From Burkholderiales bacterium (lineage in GTDB: Bacteria > Pseudomonadota > Gammaproteobacteria > Burkholderiales > Burkholderiaceae), in the NCBI GenBank assembly GCA_026225235.1, contig JAMFSK010000115.1, positions 1-64,000 of the forward strand: DNA of 64,000 nt. The letters are read 5' to 3'. Below the pieces are notes generated by a model. It was given only the letters and a program-made list of their open reading frames with translations. It was not told the DNA's origin and did no database searches. Shown piece after piece: positions 44,777-54,492 of this stretch; the first letter of the stretch is position 1, and every line of letters starts with the position of its first letter. The position numbers and the translations under genes were made by a program.

Positions 44777-45946
44777 ATGTCACTCAAAGGCAAGCAACTA
44801 TTGATCACCGCCGCAGCGACGCTTGCCGTCGCCGGTATCGGCACGTTCACCGCATTCCACCTGGACCGGTCGTCGTCGGCGCAGGCCGCACAGCCGGTTC
44901 CTGCCGCGGAAGTCGACGTGGCACCGGTGATCGCCAAGACGATCACCGACTGGCAAGGCTACTCGGGCCGCCTGGAAGCCATCGACAAGGTCGAAGTCCG
45001 GCCGCTCGTCTCGGGCACGATCGTCGCGGTGTACTTCAAGGACGGTTCGCTGGTCAAGAAGGGCGATCCGCTCTTCACGATCGACCCGCGTCCGTACCAG
45101 GCTGAAGTTGACCGTGCCGCGGCCCAGCTGGCTGCGGCTGAAGCGCAGAACAACTACGCAACGACTGATTTCGCTCGCGCGCAGCGCCTGATTACGGATA
45201 ACGCGATCGCAAAGCGCGATTTCGACCAAAAGGACAACAGCGCCCGTGAAGGGGTCGCGAACCTCAAGGCTGCGAAGGCCGCACTCGAGACCGCTCAACT
45301 CAACCTGAGCTACACGCGTGTCATCGCTCCGGTTGCAGGCCGCGTGTCGCGTGCCGAAATGACGGTGGGCAACATCGTCAGCGCGGGCGCGAACTCGGCG
45401 GTGATGACCACGCTGGTGTCCGTCTCGCCGATCTATGCCTCGTTCAATGTCGACGAACAGACCTACCTGCAGTACCTCGCGCACGACAACAAGGCAGCAG
45501 TGCCCGTTCACCTGGGCCTGGCGAACGAAGACGGATATTCGCGCGATGGCGTGATCGACTCGGTCGACAACCAGCTCGATACCTCCTCGGGAACGATTCG
45601 CGTACGCGCGCGATTCGACAACAAGGATGGCGCGTTGCTGCCGGGCCTGTTTGCGCGCGTTGAAGTCGGTGGCGGCAGCCCGCATGCGGCCGTGCTGGTC
45701 GATGACAGCGCGGTAGGCACCGACCAGGACAAGAAGTACGTCATGGTGGTCGATGCGCAAGATCACGCGCAATACCGCGAAGTGCAACTGGCGGGTCTGC
45801 ATGATGGATTGCGTGTCGTGGCATCGGGCCTCAAGCCTGGCGAACGCATCGTCGTCAACGGCTTGCAACGTGTGCGTCCGGGTGACCCGGTGCGTCCGAA
45901 CGCGGTGCAAATGGCGGGTACGCAGCCCGCGACACAGGGTTCCTGA
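44777..45946 (+). CDS. ceoA: RND efflux periplasmic adaptor (CeoA/BpeE-like)
   Basis: 389 residues. An N-terminal hydrophobic segment (8-25) acts as signal or anchor; no lipobox is evident. Then the membrane-fusion architecture: GRLEAIDKVEVRPLVSGTIVAVYFKDGSLVKKGDPLFTIDPRPYQAEV (lipoyl and beta-barrel start), a helical hairpin coiled coil (about 105-175), the return of the lipoyl half (YTRVIAPVAGRVSRAEMTVGNIV), a beta-barrel and a C-terminal membrane-proximal domain (VVASGLKPGERIVVNGLQRVRPGDPV). It links the inner-membrane pump to the outer-membrane channel. It follows llpE after 41 bases. Confidence 0.9.
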   Translation: MSLKGKQLLITAAATLAVAGIGTFTAFHLDRSSSAQAAQPVPAAEVDVAPVIAKTITDWQGYSGRLEAIDKVEVRPLVSGTIVAVYFKDGSLVKKGDPLFTIDPRPYQAEVDRAAAQLAAAEAQNNYATTDFARAQRLITDNAIAKRDFDQKDNSAREGVANLKAAKAALETAQLNLSYTRVIAPVAGRVSRAEMTVGNIVSAGANSAVMTTLVSVSPIYASFNVDEQTYLQYLAHDNKAAVPVHLGLANEDGYSRDGVIDSVDNQLDTSSGTIRVRARFDNKDGALLPGLFARVEVGGGSPHAAVLVDDSAVGTDQDKKYVMVVDAQDHAQYREVQLAGLHDGLRVVASGLKPGERIVVNGLQRVRPGDPVRPNAVQMAGTQPATQGS

Positions 45947-45969
45947 AGGCGGATACCTGAGACAGGTCG

Positions 45970-45995
45970 CCGCGCGTAAAGCTCCACACGCGCGG
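45970..45995. other. Stem-loop in the adaptor-pump intergenic gap
   Basis: CCGCGCGT (45970-45977) pairs perfectly with ACGCGCGG (45988-45995) over a 10-base loop. It lies in the 171-base gap between ceoA and ceoB, unusually long for this operon. It may stabilise or attenuate the transcript; there is no T tract for termination. Confidence 0.45.
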
Positions 45996-46117
45996 CAGAA
46001 GCGCCATTACCGGTGTGATGCCTCAGGCGCCCTTTGCAGGCGTCGGGGTCCCGGTCGGCCCGCGCTTCTCGCAGGACCCCCAATTCGCAATACAAGCTAA
46101 TACAGGCGGGCAATGCT

Positions 46118-49100
46118 GTGAACATATCCAAATTCTTTATCGACCGGCCGATCTTTGCCGGCGTGCTATCGGTCCTGCTGCTATTGGGCGGCGTGATCTC
46201 GCTGTTCAAGCTGCCAATCTCAGAGTACCCCGAGGTCGTGCCGCCGTCGGTCATCGTCAATGCGCAATACCCGGGTGCGAACCCGAAGGTGATCGCGGAA
46301 ACCGTGGCGTCGCCGCTCGAAGAGCAGATCAACGGCGTGGAAGACATGCTGTACATGCAGTCGCAGGCGAACACCGACGGTAATATGACGACGACGGTGA
46401 CGTTCAAGCTCGGCACCGATCCGGACAAGGCTCAGCAACTCGTTCAGAACCGGGTTTCGCAAGCTTTGCCGCGGCTGCCGGACGACGTCCAGCGCCTCGG
46501 CGTGACAACCGTTAAGGCGTCGCCGACGCTGACGATGGTGGTCCACCTGATCTCGCCGAACAACCGATATGACATGACCTATCTGCGCAACTATGCGCTG
46601 ATCAACGTCAAGGACCGGCTCGAACGGATCCAGGGCGTGGGGCAAGTCCAGCTGTGGGGTTCGGGCGACTATGCGATGCGCGTCTGGCTCGATCCGCAGA
46701 AAGTCGCGGAGCATGGCCTGACCGCGACCGATGTGGTCAATTCGATTCGCGAACAGAACGTGCAGGTGGCAGCCGGCGTGATCGGCCAGTCGCCGATGCC
46801 GAACAATGTCCCGCTGCAATTGTCGGTGAACACACAAGGCCGTTTGACGACGCCTGAGCAGTTTGGCGATATCGTCCTGAAGGCCAGCAACGACGGCGCC
46901 GTCACGCATTTGCGCGATGTCGGCCGGGTTGAACTCGCCGCTTCGGAATACGGTTTGCGCGCGCTGCTCGACAATCATCAGGCTGTCGCGATGGCGATCA
47001 ACCAGCAACCGGGTGCGAACTCGCTGGCGATTTCCGACGAAGTCCGCAAGACGATGGCCGAGCTGCAGAAAGACATGCCGCCGGGCGTCGAATACAAGAT
47101 CGTGTATGACCCGACGCAGTTCGTGCGTTCGAGTATCCACGCGGTGATTCATACCTTGCTTGAAGCGATTGCGCTGGTCGTGATCGTGGTGATCATCTTC
47201 CTGCAAACGTGGCGCGCCTCGATCATCCCGCTGCTCGCCGTGCCGATCTCGATTGTGGGTACGTTCTCGCTGTTGCTTGCGTTTGGCTTCTCGATCAATG
47301 CACTGTCCTTGTTCGGGATGGTGCTTGCCATCGGGATCGTGGTGGACGATGCGATCGTGGTGGTCGAGAACGTCGAGCGGAATATAGCTTCGGGCCTGTC
47401 GGCGCGAGAGGCGACGTACCAGGCGATGCGAGAGGTCAGCGGACCGATTGTCGCGATTGCGCTCACGCTGGTGGCTGTGTTTGTGCCGCTCGCTTTCATG
47501 TCGGGCCTGACCGGCGAGTTCTACAAGCAGTTTGCGATGACCATCGCGATCTCGACGGTGATCTCCGCGTTCAACTCGTTGACCCTGTCGCCCGCGCTGT
47601 CGGCACTGCTGCTCAAGGGCCACAATGAACCGAAGGACTGGCTCACGCGCGGCATGGACCGTGTGTTTGGCGGCTTCTTCCGCGTCTTCAACAAAGTGTT
47701 TCATCGCGGTTCGGAAAACTATGGCAAGGGCGTGGCCAATGTGATTAACCGCAAGGCGCTGATGATGGGCGTCTACTTGGTGCTGCTCGTCTGCGCGGTG
47801 CTCATGAGCCGGGTCGTACCGGGTGGTTTCGTGCCCGCGCAGGACAAGGAATACCTGGTGAGCTTTGCGCAGTTGCCCAACGGCGCTTCGCTGGACCGCA
47901 CCGAAGACGTGATCCGCCAGATGAGCGCGATTGCGCTCAAGCAGCCGGGCGTCGAAAGCGCTGTCGAATTCCCGGGTCTGTCGGTGAATGGCTTTACGAA
48001 TTCGTCGAGCGCAGGGATCGTGTTCGTCACGCTCAAGCCGTTCGATGAACGCAAGGGCAAGGCCTTGTCGGCCGGCGCCATTGCGGGTGCGCTGAACCAG
48101 AAGTACTCGGCGATGAAGGGCGCGTTTATCGCGGTGTTCCCGCCGCCGCCGGTGCTGGGCTTGGGGACGCTCGGCGGCTTCAAGATGCAGATCGAAGACC
48201 GTGGTGCGCTTGGTTATCAGGCGCTCGACGCCGCGACCCAGGCATTCGTGAAGAAAGCCGCTCAGACGCCTGAGCTGAGCCCGACCTTCTCGAACTACCA
48301 GATCAATGTGCCGCAGCTCAATGTCGACCTCGACCGTGTGAAGGCCAAGCAACTCGGTGTGCCGATCACGGATGTATTCGACACGATGCAGATTTACCTG
48401 GGTTCGCTCTACGTCAACGACTTCAATAAGTTTGGACGCGTGTACCAGGTTCGTGTGCAGGCCGATGCGCCGTTCCGCTCGCATGCCGAGGACATCGGCA
48501 TCCTGAAGACGCGCAGCATCAATGGCGACATGGTGCCGTTGTCGTCGCTCGTGAAAGTCACGCCGACCTTCGGCCCGGAAATGGTGGTGCGCTACAACGG
48601 CTACACCGCGGCCGACATCAACGGCGGCCCGGCTCCGGGCTACTCATCGGGCCAGGCTCAGGCTGCAGCCGAGAAGATCGCGGCCGAAGTGCTGCCGCGT
48701 GGCATCAAGTTCGAATGGACGGACTTGACGTACCAGCAGGTGATTACGGGCAATGCAGCGTTCTGGGTGTTCCCGGTCAGTGTGCTGCTTGTGTTCCTCG
48801 TGCTCGCCGCGCTGTATGAAAGCCTGACGCTGCCGCTCGCGGTGATCATGATCGTGCCGATGAGCTTGCTGTGCGCCCTGGCCGGTGTCTGGCTGACCGA
48901 TGGAGACAACAACATCTTCACGCAGATTGGCCTGATGGTGCTGGTGGGGCTCTCGGCGAAGAACGCCATCCTGATCGTCGAATTCGCACGTGAGCTCGAG
49001 ATGCAGGGCCGGTCAATTGTCGAAGCGGCCATCGAAGCAAGCCGCCTGCGGCTGCGCCCGATCCTGATGACGTCGATTGCTTTCATCATGGGTGTGGTGC

Positions 49101-49318
49101 CGCTCGTGCTTTCGTCGGGCGCGGGTTCGGAAATGCGCCATGCGATGGGCATCGCGGTGTTCTTCGGGATGATCGGCGTCACGTTGTTCGGGCTGATGCT
49201 CACGCCGGTGTTCTATGTGCTGCTGCGCAAACTTGCAGGCGGTGAGCAACTCGTCGACAAGCATGGCCACAACCCGCATATGCGCGGTGTGGACGCCTCG
49301 CTCGACGCAGCAAGCTGA
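46118..49318 (+). CDS. ceoB: RND multidrug efflux pump (CeoB/BpeF-like, HAE1)
   Basis: 1066 residues from a GTG at 46118 (MNISKFFIDRPIFAGVLSVLLLLGG), the usual HAE1 N-terminus; in-frame codons upstream do not resemble the family. Twelve membrane helices and two large periplasmic loops are evident. Proton-relay and family motifs are present in TM4 (GMVLAIGIVVDDAIVVVENVERN with the Asp-Asp pair), and ALVGLSAKNAILIVEFARE marks the second half (LMVLVGLSAKNAIL), as in AcrB-type pumps. Loops contain QLPNGASLDRTEDV and PPPPVLGLGTLGGFKMQIEDRG. By similarity to the ceo/bpeEF system, expected substrates include chloramphenicol and trimethoprim. Confidence 0.95.
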   Translation: MNISKFFIDRPIFAGVLSVLLLLGGVISLFKLPISEYPEVVPPSVIVNAQYPGANPKVIAETVASPLEEQINGVEDMLYMQSQANTDGNMTTTVTFKLGTDPDKAQQLVQNRVSQALPRLPDDVQRLGVTTVKASPTLTMVVHLISPNNRYDMTYLRNYALINVKDRLERIQGVGQVQLWGSGDYAMRVWLDPQKVAEHGLTATDVVNSIREQNVQVAAGVIGQSPMPNNVPLQLSVNTQGRLTTPEQFGDIVLKASNDGAVTHLRDVGRVELAASEYGLRALLDNHQAVAMAINQQPGANSLAISDEVRKTMAELQKDMPPGVEYKIVYDPTQFVRSSIHAVIHTLLEAIALVVIVVIIFLQTWRASIIPLLAVPISIVGTFSLLLAFGFSINALSLFGMVLAIGIVVDDAIVVVENVERNIASGLSAREATYQAMREVSGPIVAIALTLVAVFVPLAFMSGLTGEFYKQFAMTIAISTVISAFNSLTLSPALSALLLKGHNEPKDWLTRGMDRVFGGFFRVFNKVFHRGSENYGKGVANVINRKALMMGVYLVLLVCAVLMSRVVPGGFVPAQDKEYLVSFAQLPNGASLDRTEDVIRQMSAIALKQPGVESAVEFPGLSVNGFTNSSSAGIVFVTLKPFDERKGKALSAGAIAGALNQKYSAMKGAFIAVFPPPPVLGLGTLGGFKMQIEDRGALGYQALDAATQAFVKKAAQTPELSPTFSNYQINVPQLNVDLDRVKAKQLGVPITDVFDTMQIYLGSLYVNDFNKFGRVYQVRVQADAPFRSHAEDIGILKTRSINGDMVPLSSLVKVTPTFGPEMVVRYNGYTAADINGGPAPGYSSGQAQAAAEKIAAEVLPRGIKFEWTDLTYQQVITGNAAFWVFPVSVLLVFLVLAALYESLTLPLAVIMIVPMSLLCALAGVWLTDGDNNIFTQIGLMVLVGLSAKNAILIVEFARELEMQGRSIVEAAIEASRLRLRPILMTSIAFIMGVVPLVLSSGAGSEMRHAMGIAVFFGMIGVTLFGLMLTPVFYVLLRKLAGGEQLVDKHGHNPHMRGVDASLDAAS

Positions 49319-49445
49319 GGATCCGGAGCCGGCCTGCAAGCGGACTGACCGCGCAGGCCGGCAACGGCAAACGAACTCGCACACGGTAGATGTGTTGTGT
49401 GGCGCCCGGTATGACCGAGGCAGCCACACGATGCGCAAGGACTAG

Positions 49446-50966
49446 ATGATGAGCTACATAAAGATGAAACGATGGGCGGGGAGTTCACTGCTGCTGTCGG
49501 CATTGCTCGCGATTGCCGGCTGCTCGCTGACCCCGGACTATGTCAAGCCCGACCTCGGCTTGCCGACCGCTTTCAAAGAAGCGCCGCTGAGTCCGCAGGA
49601 AGCCGGTACGTGGAAGACGGCGACGCCGTCTGAACAGTTGGCGCGCGGTGCATGGTGGACCGTGTTCAACGACGCGGCGCTCAACGACCTCGAAACGCAG
49701 GCCATGGCGGCGAACCAGAGTGTCGCAGCGGCTGCCGCGCGGCTCAAGGAAGCGCGCGGTCTGCAGGAAGCGGCACGTTCGGGCTTTTTCCCGACGCTGG
49801 ACAGCGGCTTCGGCCCGACCCGTGAGAAAGTCTCGCCTGCTTCACTGGGCCTGACCCCGGACAACTCAACCGCACCGCAGACCTTGTGGCGCGCGCAGGC
49901 CTCCGTCTCGTATGAAGTCGACTTGTTCGGCCGTGTCGCAGCGACCGCGGCGGCGTCGAAGGCCGACGCGGACCAGAGCGCGGCACTGTATCGCTCGGTC
50001 TTGCTTGCGCTACAGGCTGATGTGGCCGAGAACTACTACAAGCTGCGTGAGCTTGATTCGGAAGCTGACGTGTTCACGAAGACGGTGGCCTTGCGCGAGC
50101 AGACCCTCAAGCTCGTACAGCACCGCTTCGACGACGGCGATATCAGCGAGCTTGACCTCGCACAAGCGAAGTCGGAACTGGCCACCGCCCGTTCGGATGA
50201 GCTCGGCGTTGCCCGTATGCGCGCAGCATCAGAACATAGCTTGGCGGTCCTGCTTGGCAAGACGCCTGCGCAGTTCTCCATGGTGGCCGATCCGATCGTG
50301 CCGGTCGATGTGACTGTGCCGGCCGGCTTGCCCTCATCGCTGCTCGAACGCCGTCCCGACATCGCCGCCGCCGAGCGCGCGATGGCCGCTGCCAATTCGC
50401 GCATCGGTATCGCGCGTGCCGCCTACTTCCCGTCATTGAACCTGACGGGTGCAGGGGGCTTCGAATCTGGCACGCTGGGCGAACTGTTCAACTGGTCGAG
50501 CCGGGTGTTCCTGCTCGGGCCGCTCGCAGGCACGGCGCTCACGATTCCGATCTTCGACGGCGGTGCGCGCAGCGGTAACCTCGCGAATGCCCGGGCCAAG
50601 TATGAAGAGCAGGTCGCGGACTATCGCCAGCAAGTACTGGTGGCCTTCCAGGAAGTGGAAGACAACCTGTCGAACCTGCGCCTTCTCGATGAGCAGATCA
50701 AGCAGCAGGATCAGGCAGTCGCTGCTTCGTCACGCGCAGCTCAGTTGTCGCAGACGCAGTACACCGAAGGCACTGTGGCGTATCTCGACGTGATCGATTC
50801 GCAGCGCACGGTGCTTCAGGCGCAACGCGCCGACGTTCAACTGGTGGGTGCGCAGATGGTGTCGCGTGTCGATTTGATCCGCGCACTGGGTGGCGGTTGG
50901 GAAGGGTCGCCTGCGGTACAGATCGACCCGGCTACCACGCCGGCGCCGCAGGTCGCGGCACGCTAG
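49446..50966 (+). CDS. opcM: Outer-membrane efflux channel lipoprotein (OpcM/OprC-like)
   Basis: 506 residues; the next codon is also ATG. A lipoprotein signal ends in LAIAGC (Cys26), then SLTPDYVKPDLGLPTAF, typical of the NodT/OprM family. Two tandem OEP domains (about 70-260 and 280-480) form the alpha/beta barrel; LDVIDSQRTVLQAQ near the end and PDIAAAERAMAAANSRIGIARAAYFPSLNLTGAGG in the middle are family hallmarks. It starts 127 bases after the pump gene and completes the tripartite system. A terminator follows. Confidence 0.95.
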   Translation: MMSYIKMKRWAGSSLLLSALLAIAGCSLTPDYVKPDLGLPTAFKEAPLSPQEAGTWKTATPSEQLARGAWWTVFNDAALNDLETQAMAANQSVAAAAARLKEARGLQEAARSGFFPTLDSGFGPTREKVSPASLGLTPDNSTAPQTLWRAQASVSYEVDLFGRVAATAAASKADADQSAALYRSVLLALQADVAENYYKLRELDSEADVFTKTVALREQTLKLVQHRFDDGDISELDLAQAKSELATARSDELGVARMRAASEHSLAVLLGKTPAQFSMVADPIVPVDVTVPAGLPSSLLERRPDIAAAERAMAAANSRIGIARAAYFPSLNLTGAGGFESGTLGELFNWSSRVFLLGPLAGTALTIPIFDGGARSGNLANARAKYEEQVADYRQQVLVAFQEVEDNLSNLRLLDEQIKQQDQAVAASSRAAQLSQTQYTEGTVAYLDVIDSQRTVLQAQRADVQLVGAQMVSRVDLIRALGGGWEGSPAVQIDPATTPAPQVAAR

Positions 50967-50979
50967 GGAAGGGCGGAAG

Positions 50980-51005
50980 CCGGCGCGCGGAGCGCCGGTT
51001 TTCTG
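50980..51005 (+). terminator. Rho-independent terminator of the efflux operon
   Basis: CCGGCGC-GCGGA-GCGCCGG (50980-50998) is a 7-bp perfect stem followed by TTTTCTG. It begins 14 bases after the opcM stop. Confidence 0.8.
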
Positions 51006-51032
51006 ACTGCAGGAACAAAGATCAGCCCGGCG

Positions 51033-51248
51033 CTATTCCTTCGGCACGGCTGCGCTGCTCAGAAGCTTGTTGGCTGCAATCGGAATACGGGTGTCGTCCC
51101 ACTCGGCGAACCACTTGAGTTCCTTGTCGGTGAAATAGCCGCCGCGATTGCGCAAGGCGTACTGGATCACGTCGGTGATGTGGTTGCGGATGATTTCTGG
51201 CGCCTCCTGATCGTGAAGGATCGAATGCAGTGCCTCGAGGGTGGACAT
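51033..51248 (-). CDS. Small conserved hypothetical protein
   Basis: 71 residues (STLEALHSILHDQEAPEIIRNHITDVIQYALRNRGGYFTDKELKWFAEWDDTRIPIAANKLLSS). Predicted mainly helical, with no membrane segment, signal or Cys. GAGACC lies before the ATG. It converges with the efflux operon and shares no operon with a neighbour on its strand closer than 117 bases. I do not recognise a functional family, although its composition is that of a folded protein. Confidence 0.65.
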   Translation of the reverse strand: MSTLEALHSILHDQEAPEIIRNHITDVIQYALRNRGGYFTDKELKWFAEWDDTRIPIAANKLLSSAAVPKE

Positions 51249-51365
51249 GACGGTCTCAATGGAAAGCCTGGGTGTGGCCAGACCTTATCCCGGGGCGCGC
51301 TGGCTCAACAAGTGATCAATATTCGCGGTGTAGGACAGGCGGCACACGGCCACCTGCCCTCGATG

Positions 51366-52397
<1,032 letters not shown>

Positions 52398-52782
52398 GAA
52401 AGCTCCTTGAAAGTGTTCAGGTCTGACGTGGATCGCGATGCGCGGGCTCAAAGACAGCACTCGTGGTGGGAAATGGAACGTGCCACGGGGTGCCGCACGT
52501 CGAACGGCCGTCGTTTCGCAATGATCGGGACGATTGTATCGACGCTCGACGAAACCTGCAGAAGCTCGGGCCGCCTTGCTGTACGCGCCGCACGTGGGAA
52601 TCGGCAGGCGCGTGCCGTGACCGGCGCGATTCATTAGTTCATTGGTGTTTGTTTTGCCAGCGGTAATAGTGTATTGCGCTGACGCAGGCAGTTTGCGCGC
52701 TCTTTAGCAGAGATAATGCGTTTGACCTGGCAATGATCCCGATTGATTCCTGAGCCAGGGCAAGTTATATGGGGCAATCGAC
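52398..52782. other. 385-base divergent intergenic region
   Basis: Lies between the aldo/keto reductase (leftward) and the DUF3331 gene (rightward). The right third (52630-52780) is AT-rich and probably holds the DUF3331 promoter. No gene, terminator or repeat is convincing. Confidence 0.45.
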
Positions 52783-53322
52783 ATGAAGAAAAGAACCGGC
52801 CATCGCGACCCTTGGTCGCAGATCCTTGCACGGTTGTGCGTGATCACGTCGGCAGCCGCGAGTGGCCCAGCCATTGGCGCGAATATCGATGCAAGCCTGG
52901 ACGCTGGTGCCCAGGGCGAGCGTGCGCGTGAAGTCAGTCATCGCATCGGCGCCGCCGAGCGCAGTGTGCCGGCAACCGTTGCGCGTGCCGAGCTGAGCGC
53001 GTCGACCGATCGCATCGTGCGTGCTGCGATGGCTCGCGTGGAATCCGGTCTGCCGCCGCCGACGCGATTTGTTAAAGTGCTCGACAGGCCGAGCGACCGT
53101 ACGGTGACTATTTCGTGGCGCGAGTCGACGCTCTGTCACTACAACGACCAGATTTGGCGCGCGGGCATCGCGAAGCACGCCGGAACCTGTGCGATCAGCG
53201 GCATGCATATCGAACGCGGCGATTCTGTCTATCGTCCGATTCCGACGCGGCCAGCTGCGATTAACGCGAATGCGATGGTTCTTGCGGCGGCGATCGCCGA
53301 TCAGGCGCTCGTGATGGAATAA
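52783..53322 (+). CDS. DUF3331-domain protein
   Basis: 179 residues, preceded by GGGG at the ribosome-binding position. The C-terminal half carries the DUF3331 pattern: FVKVLDRPSDRTVTISWRESTLCHYNDQIWRAGIAKHAGTCAISGMHIERGDSVYRPIPTRPAAINANAMVL. The Cys at CHYN and the Cys-AISG pair (CAISGMHI) could bind metal. The family is restricted mostly to Burkholderia and relatives, and its role is unknown. The next gene begins 27 bases later, so the two may form an operon. Confidence 0.8.
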   Translation: MKKRTGHRDPWSQILARLCVITSAAASGPAIGANIDASLDAGAQGERAREVSHRIGAAERSVPATVARAELSASTDRIVRAAMARVESGLPPPTRFVKVLDRPSDRTVTISWRESTLCHYNDQIWRAGIAKHAGTCAISGMHIERGDSVYRPIPTRPAAINANAMVLAAAIADQALVME

Positions 53323-53349
53323 ACAAATGGCGTGGAGCCGTGCAACGAG

Positions 53350-53784
53350 ATGACGAGGTCTGTTTTAGTATCTGTAACCGCGGCACTCACGCTCGCTCTG
53401 CCTGCAGCCGTTCATGCATTGTCGCTCGACGATGCGCTCGCGTGCGGTGATCGGGCGCACGGCTACATCACGTCGCTGCAAACGCGCCAGCTGATCGCCG
53501 ATCATCCCCTCCATGTTGAAGACAACGCCATCAACGTTTTCTGGCCCGCGCGCCACTCGGAGCTGACAGCGTTTGGCTTCAGAGTGTATGCCGTGATCGG
53601 CTACGAGCAGGACGACCCGATCTTCACGCTCGGCAGAGGCGAACCGATGCGCGGGTCGCTCTACGGTGTGGTTGTCAGCGCTGACTCGAACGCGGTCGCG
53701 AAAGTGCTCAATGCGGTAAATAGCCCCGCTGAAAGCAAGCATGCAGGTCCGTTTCTTACCGCGATCTACTGTCGCGCCGAATAG
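53350..53784 (+). CDS. Hypothetical secreted protein
   Basis: 144 residues from the ATG at 53350; a GTG six codons upstream is possible. A signal peptide is clear (MTRSVLVSVTAALTLALPAAVHA, cleavage after AHA). The mature part (LSLDDALACGDRAHGYITSLQTRQLIAD) contains two Cys (CGDR near its start, YCRAE at the end) that could form a disulfide. Probably periplasmic, mixed alpha/beta. No family recognised. It follows the DUF3331 gene closely. Confidence 0.6.
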   Translation: MTRSVLVSVTAALTLALPAAVHALSLDDALACGDRAHGYITSLQTRQLIADHPLHVEDNAINVFWPARHSELTAFGFRVYAVIGYEQDDPIFTLGRGEPMRGSLYGVVVSADSNAVAKVLNAVNSPAESKHAGPFLTAIYCRAE

Positions 53785-54492
53785 TTCTCAGCTGTTCCTG
53801 CATCGCCCCCTCGATAGTCCGCTGCATCGGTGACCGATGCCTCGTGCATTCGTTCGCTCTGCGACGCATGAGATTCTTTCGTCGCGTTACTTGCACTTCC
53901 TTCGTTACATATGTAACTGATCCTGTGCTATATCAATAGGGTCTGACCGTCCACGTGCGAAAGGACCACAGCAGAGCGTGAAATTGCGCAACACACGAAG
54001 ATCGATGAGTTGTTGCAGGACAACACTCTTGTGCACACTGCGCGGCAATAACCCCTTCGGAAGTAGACGTACTGTTTACGGTGTGTCTATGAAGGGGCAT
54101 CGAGACAATGTGTGCGTGTGTTTGTTCCACGCTTTTTCGTCTATCTGGATCGGCTTCCGTGTAAGCCCCTATTTACAGGGCTTTGAGCGTCTTACAGTTG
54201 CTTGCAAGCAGGTCTTTTGTCGGCCTAGCACACCCATATGACAGTTGCCGCAAGATGAAACCAGGCTTACGTCTTCGTCAGACTGAGGGGCGATGCGCCA
54301 GCGAGCGGTGTTGATTCCTGATTTTGAAATTCGCTCTTTCAAAATGCGCGCTCAGTGCCGCGGAGGATCGGCCTCTACACTCCGTTCAGGTTCAACGGAC
54401 CGCATTCGCCGGCTATCGGCGGAGGCGACGAGTGCCCGGAAGTGGCACCCCATCGAACCGCACTACCCCGAACTGTACTGGAGTCAAAAAGC
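53785..54492. other. 708-base non-coding leader upstream of the porin gene
   Basis: Longest gene-free stretch here, and visibly more AT-rich than its flanks up to about 54350. Symmetric elements: CCCCTTC (54052-54058) with GAAGGGG (54091-54097); AAGCCC (54163-54168) with GGGCTT (54178-54183); and the perfect palindrome TGCTTGCAAGCA (54199-54210). The last 130 bases before the ATG are GC-rich. Porin genes often carry long regulated leaders and adjacent antisense sRNAs, but no known element is identified. Confidence 0.5.

Noticed and set aside
46220-48484. Very long open frame (754 codons) on the minus strand opposite the RND pump gene
   Set aside because: It is Arg/His-rich with no recognisable domain and is explained by high-GC codon usage of the pump gene.
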